Of a stretch of DNA of 64,000 bases, positions 13,801 to 25,800 are shown one piece after another. Within the stretch, counting starts at the first letter, position 1. Each line of letters begins with the position of its first letter. The position numbers were made by a program, and so were the translations under genes. This stretch comes from Symsagittifera roscoffensis (Eukaryota > Xenacoelomorpha > Acoela > Convolutidae): contig NC_087070.1 of the NCBI RefSeq assembly GCF_963678635.1, positions 45,987,467 to 46,051,466 on the forward strand. The letters run 5' to 3'. The notes below the pieces were generated by a model. The model was given only the letters and a program-made list of their open reading frames with translations. It had not been told where the DNA came from and did not search any database.

Positions 13801-16800
13801 GTTACTGTTTTGCTGTGATAAGGTTCAATAGTGATGGACAGATGCGTTGGATAGATCTCTCGATTGAAGCGATGAGTGTTCATGTTGTTCAGTTTTCCAC
13901 TCTTTTGGTCGGAGCTCTCATCTACTTCGATTGTGTTATTCAGATTTGGAAGTTATAAGTTTTCGTTAGCAATAGGACAGTTGAAATTTCAAACAGATGA
14001 AATGAGGTTAAAACAGAAGTACGAACAATAAATAGGCATTTCAAGTTAACATTCAAAATGAATTGAGATACAAATTTTTAAAGGCAGCCTCTGAACTTTT
14101 TCAAAGTCTTTTCGATAGTTTTTAATAGTTTTTTCAATGTTTAGAGCGTCAAATACTTGTTTTCTAGGTCTCGTAACCATGAGTCAAAAGGACAGTATCC
14201 ATTTTTTGTGAAATTAAATGAGTTGTTTCTTAGACATGAAAGAACAAATGTTGTATAATCAGGGCTTGACTTTTTCTAATTAACTATTTTTCGTGTTACT
14301 ATTGCGATCAGCTTAGTGTATTTACTTTATAGAGCTGCTTGCCTTTATGTAAATCTCTAGAAACAACTTGATCTTGCTTTCTTATAAAATATCAATTACA
14401 TCCTTGGAGCTGCCCACTTAGTGTAGAATTAAAAGGGCCTGATTGAGGTTCCAAAGTCTGGGATATAATTTTTTGCTATCTGTATTTCGGTCTTCATTTT
14501 TCCGTCGTTTTTTTGGTCTCTTTTTTAGCCAGCTTGCATTCAATTGTTTTTTAAACGATAAAATTCAACCCTTTTAGTTCTTACACATCGTTATATTTAG
14601 GCTGCTAACAGAAGTATATGAAGCGATCGAATTTTAATTTTTTTTGCCGATTATTTTTCGGCTTTCTGGTTTTCGAGTGAAGCTGTCGGTTTAGATTCTG
14701 AAAGATGATTTTCGTTTATTAAAGTGCAATGGTGTATAAGGAAGCACTGTTAGGCTTTTCAGTAAAAAAATTTCTTGGTTTTCGATTTTTTTTCGGATCA
14801 AGGTAACTTTATATGTCGCTTTTTTTCGGATCAAGTTATTTTTATAACGATTTCTAGTTGCGAAAGTGGAATTTATTTTTAAGATTTCCCAGCGGAATAA
14901 AAACTTTACCGATTGATCCAGTTTTCTCAAGTTGGGTTCATGGTATCTAAAAAGCGCCAATCAGAAATTGTTCTAGAAATTCAAAAGGCTTAAAGGGCAT
15001 CTATTTTTTATGTTTACTTGAGTTCATTACCTTTTTCCAATCTTCGATTGGATATGTTTTTGCCTTAAAATAAAATTCAATTTATTTTTTATGTAATATG
15101 TGATTTAGATATTCAGCCTAATCGAGTGCTGTCTGTTGGCAAATCTAGATTTTTTCTGAATTGTGGGAACGGTTCAGTTAAAAAGAAAAGACAAAATTGA
15201 TGTGTTAAATTTCAACAGAATTTTTTCTAATTTTAAGTCATTTTCAATTTTCAGTGATGTGTTTTTCAATCCGAAACGAAAAGAATATTCATCAGTATCG
15301 TCAAGAATTGTGATTTTTCTTGGCTCAGGGTTTTTCTAAAATTTTATGACAAATCGTAGCATTAGTTGCATCTGCGAGTCATTCATCGTTCTTGCAAGTG
15401 AAATAGCTGCCATAAAAGAGAGAAATTTTCATGAGAACTTTTTTAAAAAAAAATCATTCAGTGTTTCCAATAGTTTTTTATGTTTATGCCAGTCTTAATG
15501 CTTCATGCCAGTCTTAATGCTATCAGGTTTGAAATAGTAGTTTAAGTGGAATCATCAGATATCCCAGCGAAATTTTATCTATTGATCCAGTGATTTCAAA
15601 TTGGGTTATTTTTATCAAAAAAGGGCCAATCATAATTTGTTCTAGAAATTCAAAGAGCCTGAAGGGCATCTATTTTTTTTCAGAAGTTGAGATTATTTCA
15701 AAAAACAACTCCATTTTTTTCTATTTCCTTGTGTTAATTACTTTTCCAACTGTCAGTTGGCTGTTTTCATTTGATCTAAAGTTTTCAAAAGTTGAGAAAT
15801 TTTTTTTTCATGAAGCTCAGGAATAGTTTTTTGTTCGTTAATAGCTTCCCAACTGTCTGTTGGCGAAGGTTTTGTTTTAAATGATTTCTTCCATGGTGCT
15901 TGAATTGTTTGATTGAGTGAGACAGGTTGAGAATGTAAGCTTCCTTAAGTGGAATATGTTGTAGGAGTCGAGTGGGGGTTCAGTTGCGACCGCATGTGCT
16001 AAGCAGCAGGATGCACTAGACAAGGTCATAAGTCAAGGAGGAGATGAGTCACTGATAGATGTTCTACAAAAGGCGCTTCTCGATTGTAAAGCAGAATATA
16101 CTGAGGTTAGACACTGAGTAGATTGATAGATATGAGCATTATTGATTATTGTGATTCCTAATGGGGCTATGATATCATCTCGATAGTCTACTGGAAACCT
16201 TCTATTGTTAATGTTTCCTAGTTCAATAATGGCGAATGTTTTGAAATATTTATCCTCCTGGCTCATCCAAAGCTACTAAATTATCTGCGGTCGCAGGAGA
16301 TCAAATCTGTTGATACTTGTTAGATGATGCTGTTGTCATGACGGCAATTGTTTCACTACTAGTTGGCGTTACAATTTGTTTCTGTTAATTGAGGTCGTTA
16401 TTGACATGGTGATGCATGTTTAAGTCGTGATTTCGAGTGTGGGGTCTCTTTGGTTATGGTTAGTTTGTGCGTCATAAGTTGAAAATAGGCTACTTCAATT
16501 GATAAGGACTATGTATTTATTGTTGTCATGTTGTTCTAGTCTGAGTATTTGTTGAGTTGTAGACCTTTCCAACATCTGGTTTCGTTTTCATGGTAGCAAT
16601 TATGCGCAAGTTCATGCTCTGGTGCTGCAAAGTATGTCAAACTTCGCGATATGGATTAAGTCTTTACCTTTTGTAGGTTTTTGAAAATCACTTGGCTTTG
16701 GCGAAAATCTTTTGATTTTTTCAAATTTTCCTGTTCAGATTCAAAAAAGGAAACATTTATCTTATTTTATTTAATTCAGCAAAAGGAAACTTTCTTAAAT

Positions 16801-19800
16801 GTTTTTGTCCAATATCGCGAAGTATGTCAAACTTCGCGATATTGATTAAGTGTTTACCTTTTGTAGGTTTTTGAAAATCACTTGGCTTTGGGGAAAATCT
16901 TTTGATTTTTTCAAATTTTTCTGTTCAGCTTTAAAAAAGGAAACATTTATCTTATTTTATTTAATTCAGCAAAAGGAAACTTTCTTAAATGTTTTTGTCC
17001 AATATCGCGAAGTATGTCAAACTTCACGATATCGATTAAGTCTTCACTTTTTGTAGGTTTTTGAAAATCACTTGGTTTTGGCGAAAATCTTTTGATTTTT
17101 TCAAATTTTCCTGTTCAGCTTTAAAAAAGGAAACATTTATCTTATTTTATTTAATTTAGCAAAAGGAAACTTTCTTAAATGTTTTTGTCCAATATCGCGA
17201 AGTATGTCAAACTTCGCGATATCGATTAAGTCTTCACTTTTTGTAGGTTTTTGAAAATCACTTGGTTTTGGCGAAAATCTTTTGATTTTTTCAAATTTTC
17301 CTGTTCAGCTTTAAAAAAGGAAACATTTATCTTATTTTATTTAATTTAGCAAAAGGAAACTTTCGTAAATGTTTTGTCCAATATCGCGAAGTATGTCAAA
17401 CTTCGCGATATCGATTAAGTCTTTACTTTTTGTAGGTTTTTGAAAATCACTTGGTTTTGGCGAAAATCTTTTCATTTTTTCAAATTTTCCTGTTCAGCTT
17501 TAAAAAAGGAAACATTTATCTTATTTTATTTAATTTAGCAAAAGGAAACTTTCTTAAATGTTTTTGTCCAATATCGCGAAGTATGTCAAACTTCGCGATA
17601 TCGATTAAGTCTTTACCTTTTGTAGGTTTTTGAAAATAACTTGGTTTTGGCGAAAATCTTTTGATTTTTTCAAATTTTTCTGTTCAGCTTTAAAAAAAAG
17701 AAACATTTACCTTATTTTATTTAATTTAGCAAAAGGAAACTTTCTTAAATGTTTTTGTCCAGTTACGGGAGAGCAACGTTACAGCTTCTGACACAATGGC
17801 ATAAATTCAGAGCTCATTTTTTGTGACAAAAATGCTGCCGTAGAAAAAAAAGAGCAGTTTCTTAGAAGAAGCCAACCTCACTCAATGTATGCATAAGAGA
17901 GAAAATGGAGATTGAATATGTTTGTATAGAACGATGCTTCTTCTTCCAGCTCCTCGGATTGTTTGAAACAGAGGGAAGATCTGGAGGATGGGAGGGAGCG
18001 AGGTTTCCCCTCTAATGTCATAGATCTCCTCCAAAAAGACTTGGACCAGTGTCTAGCTAAATCACAAGTGTGTTTGACACTCTTTTTTGATTTTCATCGC
18101 ATGAGTTTTTTATAGTTATGCTTATCTTGTATGCTTAGTGTCATCATTACGATGATGTTATTCTTAGGTCGATACTGTTTTTTTATTGCTTTTATGCGGG
18201 AAATCATCTATGCTAATATTCTTAATTGCAATTGATACTGCGGGCATTTCAACGCTTCTCATAAGAATTCCTCAGCACTGGTGTTTTCTGGTTGTCTCAA
18301 TTGCTTCAGTTGGTTTAATTGAATCGTTAAAAAAAATTTCTGATAGACCATTGGGTTCTCGCTTCCATTTCCTGCTGCCTTCATTACAAAGAATCATTGG
18401 TTGTTGTTGTCGTTGCCTGACACGAAGCTTCATTCTCTGTCAGCTCCAGGAGCAGCTGGTTGTTGGCTCACTTTCTTTCATTTCTTGCGACGTCACGCTT
18501 GCTTTTTTCTTGCGATGTCACGCTTGATACATGCCTTTAGTTTTCTGCGATGCTTAACTTAAGATCGGGCTGAAATGTAATCGGGAGATCACTTTGGATT
18601 CATTTGGACAGTATGATTGAGTTTGAGTTCAGAAAAGGAGAGAAAGAGAAAGCTTATCTTTGCTGCTCTTTAGTCTGCTTTCTTGCTCTATCTGTTCCTT
18701 AATAGGAAGCTAGGTCATTCATTGCAGTGAATAGAATTTGGTGATGAACAACCCTTTTGGTGATGAACAACCCACATACAACTGGTCAGAAATGAACTCA
18801 ATTGTGATATGATCTTGAAATTTTAATTGCCCAAAACGATATTATTTCTCATTTTCTGAAAAAAGTTACTTAAGAATTTTACCTATTTTAAACAACTGAA
18901 AATTGAGTTTGGCATGAACAAGATGAATCATTTTAAAAAATTGTTACCTCAGAAGAAAACTAGTTGATAAAAAGTATGCTTTATTTAGCTATAATAGGAA
19001 TAGCCACAAGTAAGTTTTGTGTTAGGTGGTCGTTGACCCGGTTGATGGCAGCGGGGATTCCAAAGACTGTTCCAGTAAGAGGAAATCCCTGGAAGAGGCG
19101 GTTGAGAAGAAGTACTCGGCGCATATGATAGACTTACTGCAACAAGATCTGAACAAATGCTTGTCTAATTCGGTTTGTCTCTCTTATACACTTCATCTCA
19201 ATTAAGTGCATGACATTGAATCCAATCTGATGCGCTCAAACGAGATCTCAAGTGTCGAGGAATGATTTTGTGGCTCATATGTTGATCAAAGCGCTTTTTA
19301 TTACAAGTTTTGACTGTTTTGCTGCAATGAGTTCGCTTGATCGATGGAGTAGGTTCGATTCCCGTAAGGAGGAATTTCTTGCTCTTCCATATTTCAGTTT
19401 GTTTATTTTTCTTGGCATTTTCTTGCTATTTGAAAGCTCCCATTTGCCATTTTTTTTGGTTTTGTTTGCGAATTGCAGCTTCGAATCTGTGTCAATAGTT
19501 TTTCCATTTTTATGATATCTTCGTTGTAAATACACACTCAGTATGATCTAGTTATTAAGTGTTGGTGAACGGAGTGAAGATATTTAGTGAGGTCGATTCA
19601 TCAGAAATCTTATGGTGCAAGTTGTTTTGCAAAATAGTGACCCGAAATTTCATCATTAAATGCGCTATTTTTGGCTCGATTTGTTTGATCAAAAGTTGGA
19701 CAAAAAACATCTGAGTCTTTTTTTAATCGAAGTTTGAGTCTTACTCATCCCAACAGAGTTTAGGCAGAGTAATAACTCTTTTTAAAATATTTTTTTTTGA

Positions 19801-22800
19801 TTTCCTTAAGATTATAGACAGGTTTCAAACTTCCTTTTGACTGCGTTATCCGCTTTGTTTAAGAACGTTCTTTGCTTCCTGATTTTTAAGAACGAAATAT
19901 GCGTGAAAGTAGTATGTGGTGATGTTATGGCTAAAAGTTTGAAGCAAGTGGTTCGGGACCAGGAGACGCATGTTCGAATCCCGTAGTAGCAGGTTGTAGC
20001 CGTTATAGGAGCTTCGTTTGTGTTCGCTCTGCGCTCAGTTTTTTGGGCTCTACGTCCTGTTGGCTGTTGTCCTTGTTTTTTGAGAAAAATTAGATTCTCG
20101 GAAGTGTGTTCTGCATGTCATTCCTATTGTTCTCGATGATATGGATGGCATAAGTTGACGGTGAGGGTAGCGCGCGTTTGTGTTGCCAGGTTGATGGAAA
20201 TGATGGGGCTGCTTCTGGGTGTGAAGGAGAGCGAAATGCGTGGGAGGAGGCAATCAAAGAAGGCTACTCGTCCAATGTCATCCAGTCCCTCAAGAGCAGC
20301 TTGGACAAATGCATCAGTCAACAGCAAGAGTCTTCGGTGCGTGTTTATCCTGCGTCGAGATCAATTAATTTTATGTATTAGTATTCGTTTATCGTAATTT
20401 TAGTGATTTGGATTTTATAAATTGTTCCATCTGTCAGCAGTCGTTTCGGTCTCTATGTATGTGGCGCTTCGGTTTGATGAGGCTTTTATTTCAGTTTTTT
20501 GTTGTGGGTTCTGGTAATTTCCGGTAGAAATTCACTACTTTGTCTTGAAAATTGGATCTCTTCTTTGTATATGTGGCTTCGTAAGTTGAGTTTAAATCAG
20601 TTGAGTGTCTGAGGTTCCATTTTTGTGCCTGTTATCTTCTTCAGTTAATCATGTGGCGTCTTCTGAAGTTTGTTATCTTTAATCTGATATAGTTTGGTTA
20701 ATAGATTGTCATCTTTAATTGTCAATATTTTTCCAACTCGTATCGCTAACTAGCCGTAATCCAACTTCTAACCCACACTGACTATCTGGTTTGTCGAATT
20801 GTTTGCGTTGTATTTTTTCTTCGTGAATCCTCGCCACCTCCAAAAACCCTTCCTTCCCCTCCATTCGTCAAATATGAGAACATCCATTAAAAAACTTTGT
20901 AATACTTTTGTCCATATTTTATTGTAATTGAAGTTTTCTAAATGGTTCTTAATCCAAAATCAGGTTTCTTCATCGAAAATAGCTGAAATATTTTAAATAA
21001 ATAACAAGCCTAGTTCATGCAGCTATTTGATCCCCCCTGTTATTCAGGTGGTTGTACCCGAGGGGGGTGGTGGGGATGGCGGGGATTGCACTTCTGAAAG
21101 GGCAGCCTTGCAAGAAGGGTTAGAGAAGGGACTGAGTCCCAACGTCATCCGACTGCTACGAGCTGACCTAGAGGAATGCCAGGTAGGCTGATTGATTGAA
21201 TGACAGTTTCACTCATTTAAATAAGTTGCAAAAAGTTCAGATTGACAGAATTAATCAAGAAACATTATCTGCCAATTTTGAGCAAATGTTTGGTCACAAC
21301 TCGCTACTTAAACATTTTCAGATGACCTTGAAACAAAAAAAGTCTGAAAAAAAAGCTTTTGAATTTGGCCTTTGAATAAAGCTTTTGAATTGATTCATTT
21401 GATCTTCATTTAATTTTGTCTCACAACTGTTTGCAGCTTTCTATCGTTTTTTACCATAAACCAGACCATTCCAGACGAACAAGCTGTGAATTTGGCCGCA
21501 AACTCGCTTAGTTTGCCAAGATGAGGGCATAAGTTGTTCCTGGATAGTTTGTTTGTTATGTATGTATGTTTGTATGTATGTTGCTTGCTCCTGTCAGAGG
21601 GGCGGTTCCTCCATCGTGGATGTTTTCATGAGTAGAGGTTGATTGATATTGTTTCCGAGTTGATATCCTGATGCAGTTTTTGTCCTTATGCCGTCGGAAG
21701 TTTGTGGTCTGAATATTTGCACATATATCTGTGTTCTTTCGTCGCGCGTCTGATATTCGTTTTTTTGACAATTTGTGGAAGTTTCAATGATCGAAGTTGA
21801 AAATTAACAAAAACTATTCACGAGTTTGTAAGTTTTTTGGACGGTTTTGTCTTTGCGTAGGAAAAGACCAGAAGATATTTTTTTCCAGTTTTCACAATAA
21901 CGAAAATGTGGCTTAGTGAACATAAATTATTGAGAAATATTGCTTCATAAAATTATGTATCGAGCCGTAATATTACGTTTAAAGACGTTTTGGAAGTTTT
22001 GCTATTGGAATAGGAAATTAGGGGGAGGGTGGAAAAGAGCCGAAAGATGTCATTTTTCTGTAGGGTGGGGGTGTAGATGGTGGGTCGGCTGCGTCGAACG
22101 AGTGTGAGAGTAAAGAATTGGCCTATCAGATTGCAATGCAAGACTCCTCCCTCTCGGAGGCCCAGAAACAACTAGCGAGGGGGGCCTACTTCCAATGTCT
22201 TGAAGCAAACCAGGTCAGTCGAACAAGATGCAGGCTTCATTTTCCTTCTTGTCATCATTACGATGATGTTTATTTCTAGGTCGATCTGTTTTTAATTGCT
22301 CTTGTGTGGATAAATCATATCTGCTAATATTCCTAATTGCAATTGATACTGTGAGAGATTTTCAACGCTTCTCATGAAAATTCCTCAGCTTTGCTGTTTT
22401 CTGGTTGTCTCAATTGCGTCAGTTGGTTAAATTGAATCGTTTACTATTTCTTCTGATAGACCCTTGGGTTCTCGCTTCCATTTCCTGCTGCCTGCAATAC
22501 AAAGAATCAGTATCGCTTCCATTTCCTGCTGCCTGCAATACAAAGAATCAAAGAATGCCTGCAATACAAAGTTGGTTGTTGTCGTTGACACGAAGCTTCA
22601 TTCTCTGTCAGCTCCAGGAGTAACTACTCCAGGAGTAATCACAAACAACTGGCCATAAATGAACTCAATTTTGATATGATCTTGAAATTTTAGCGATACT
22701 ATTTCTCATTTTCTGAAAGAAGTAATTTAAGAAACTTACCTATTTTTAACAACTGAAAATTGAGTTTGGCACGAACATGATGAATCATTTTAAAAATTTT

Positions 22801-25800
22801 TTTTATCTCCGATGAAAATTGTTGATAAAAAGTATACTTTTTAAACTGTACAAGAAACTAAATGCTTGTCCAATTCGGCTTGTCTCTCGTTATACTCTTC
22901 ATCTCAGTTAAGTGCACGATATTGAATCCAAATCTGATGCGCTCAAACGGGATCTCAAGTGTCTAGGAATGATTTAGTGGCTCATATGTTGATCAAAGCG
23001 CTTTGTAGCACAAGTTTTGACTGTTTTGCTGCAATGAATTTGCTTTCTGCGTCCCACTCAGTTTATTAAGTCTTACACTTGATCGCAAATCTGGATTTAT
23101 TGTCGGTTACCATGTGTGTTCATTGTTAGAGTGAAAATTTTTTTTCAGCACTTAACAATGTTTCTATCACGGGTACGAAAACAATACGCATACACAGGGC
23201 CGCCTAGGATTTTTTCGAGGGGGGGGGGGCGGATTTTCAAAAAAATTTTCGAAAATTTTGACGACCTTTTTTTTTTAGGTTGACCAAATTGATTTTCCGA
23301 GCTCTTCTAAAGCACTAAAAGGTAATGTTTTGGCCAAATTTTCTGCGCCGCAGGCAAATTTTTGAAAAAATTTTGACAAAAAAATCGCGTTTTTTGGGCG
23401 CGCGCTCCCCCTCAAAGTTAGTATATATTGGCGCCTTAGGAAAAATTTTAGGGTCGGTCGGCAAAAATGGATTTCTTAAAAAGTACCAAAGGGGGGACCC
23501 TTTGGGTCGAATCCCTGAGGGGGAGGGGGCGTCCGCCCCCCTCCCCCCAAATCCGCCCCTGCTCATACACGAGGTTAAAAAAACCGACCGAGTGCCACTT
23601 CAACTCGTCGTTTCGAACTTAAATGGCTACTTATTTCTCTAATTTCAGTTTGAATTTTAGACTTGGTTTTTAACTGCTTTTTTTCAATTGTGATTTCGAA
23701 GTGGAGCTTCGTCTCTGTGCGTCAGATTTTTTTAAAGCCAAGTCACATGAATTAGTGCCAATTTCTCCAAAATGCCAAATTTAGTGTCCGTGTAGCTGGT
23801 ATTTGGATGAAAGCATGCGCATATAGCTCAATTAGCAATGGATTACTCTCCAATGTTGTTGGTCGTCGATGGAGTAAGTTCGATTCCCGTAGAGGAAAAT
23901 TTTTTTTTTTGCTTTTCCATATTTCAGTTTGTTTAATTTTATGGCATTTTCACGCTATTTGAAAGCTTCCATTTGCCATTTTTTGCTTTTGCTTGCGAAT
24001 TGCAGCTTCGCATCTGTGTCAATAGTGTTTTCCATTTTTTTGTTATCTTCGTTAAAAAAAGCAGCCTTTAGAAGTCGTTTCAGGGTAGAGGTATTGCTCA
24101 TTTCGTTCGAGAGTAATTGGCTTTGATGCTGACGATGGTTAAGAGTCAATGAACGTAGGGAAGAAACTCATATATTTCGTGATGGTTTTCAAGAGTAATG
24201 AACGTAGTGAGTATTCTTATATATGTCTTGCTGATTTTGTATTTTTTTTTGGTAATTTTTCAATTCTGGTTTTTCGCGGTTTGACTAGTGATTTTTTCAA
24301 GTTCAGTGAATTTCCGTTGTTAAAAGGAAGGCCAACTCCACTATCGAACAGCAAAAAGGTAAAGGTCATGAAAAACATGGTCGACTTCTAATTTCGAAAA
24401 TGGAAATTAATTATCAGATTTCGCTGCGAAATCAAAGTTTTGCCTATTGATCCAGTTTTCTCAAGTTGGGTTTATTTTTTAACAAAAAAGTGTTCATCAT
24501 AAATTGTTCTACAGTTTTATAGAGCTTTAGTGTCCTGTATTTTTTCGAAATTCAAAACGTGAAGGTTTTTGAAACAAAAAACGAGTCATTTTTTTTTTCA
24601 GTTTCCTTGCGTTCATTACTCTTTTCCAACTTTCAGTTGGCTATGTTTTCGGGAAAAAGTATTATCCTTTAATCTCGCCCAATTTTGATTGTTCGAGTTT
24701 TATTTTCTATTTTTATTAGTTTGCTATAATAACGGTAAATTACGCTCTTCAGTAACGAAAGGGCTAATGTTGCAAAAAAAATGTGACCGAATTTGAGTTT
24801 TAAACGTGGATTTAAATTTTTAGATTGGACTAATTTTATCCATAAAAGGGTCAATCTTAAAAAAATGCTTTAAATTCAAAAAAGATTTATGGCCATATTT
24901 TTTTAATGGTTTTGAATTTTTTTGTTGGCTATTTTATATGTTGGTTTACTCGATTTACTAAGATAATCGGGAACCATGGTCAAAGGGTTGTGAGCATGAG
25001 TACCCCCCTTCCCCCGGTTCAAGCGCTGTTAATTAATCAAACGCATGCCCCTTCTTTCTGCTTAGGGTGTGAGTGAGGGTGGGGATGGTGGTCAAGGGGG
25101 AGAGGGGGTGGACTGTAGTGCTTGGGAGGTGATGTATGACAATGCTATGAAGAGTGGAACTTCTGAGTTGATCGAGTTGAGTAGGAAAAGCCTGGAGGAG
25201 TGCAGGGCGAGGGCCACTAAAGAGGTCAGCAATGTTCCATTCAAGATCAAATTCAAGTTTTGGTTCTGCTTTCACTTCAGTTTTCTTCAAAAGTATCTCA
25301 CAAGTATTTCACAGGCTTGTTTTTGGTCCGAATAAATTGTTTCGCATTTTTCCCATTTTAAGAAATCGTGCTTGTTGTTTTCCATCGTCCATAGTCGCTT
25401 GTTATTTTAACTGAAATTAGTGTTTTGCGTTCTGGAAAAAATTTTTGTTATTATTCTCGCAGTATCTGATAATTCTGGCAAAAATTTACTTGCAACTTTA
25501 TTGTCCAACACAAAGAAGAAAAAATCCAGAATGGCTTGGCCAAAATTTTTAGCATTCGCTAAATTTGTTGTTAAAATTTGTTTTGTCTCTTGTAAAAGCA
25601 ATGCGTGCGTAGTAGAAGTCAATGAGAAGTCGCAATTTAGGTCTAAAATTTGACGTGTTTGTTGGACAGTAAATTTGTCAGTAAGTTATCAATAAATGAT
25701 GGTGTTGGTTATGATATAAGGCGGCATGCTGTTAAACGATCGGACCCCCTTAGGGTAATCTTTGTTCAGGGCGGGTCGGGAGGCGACGGAACACTATCGT

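Noticed and set aside
16850-17633. ORFs with repeated protein sequence
   Set aside because: They are translations of the 190-bp tandem repeat and shift frame between units.
16630-17762. CRISPR-like array
   Set aside because: The units are uniform 190-bp tandem repeats with no short repeats and unique spacers, and the DNA is eukaryotic.
18186-18527. 113-codon ORF between A6 and A7
   Set aside because: The duplicated copy at 22,248-22,620 does not keep the frame, so it is intron sequence.
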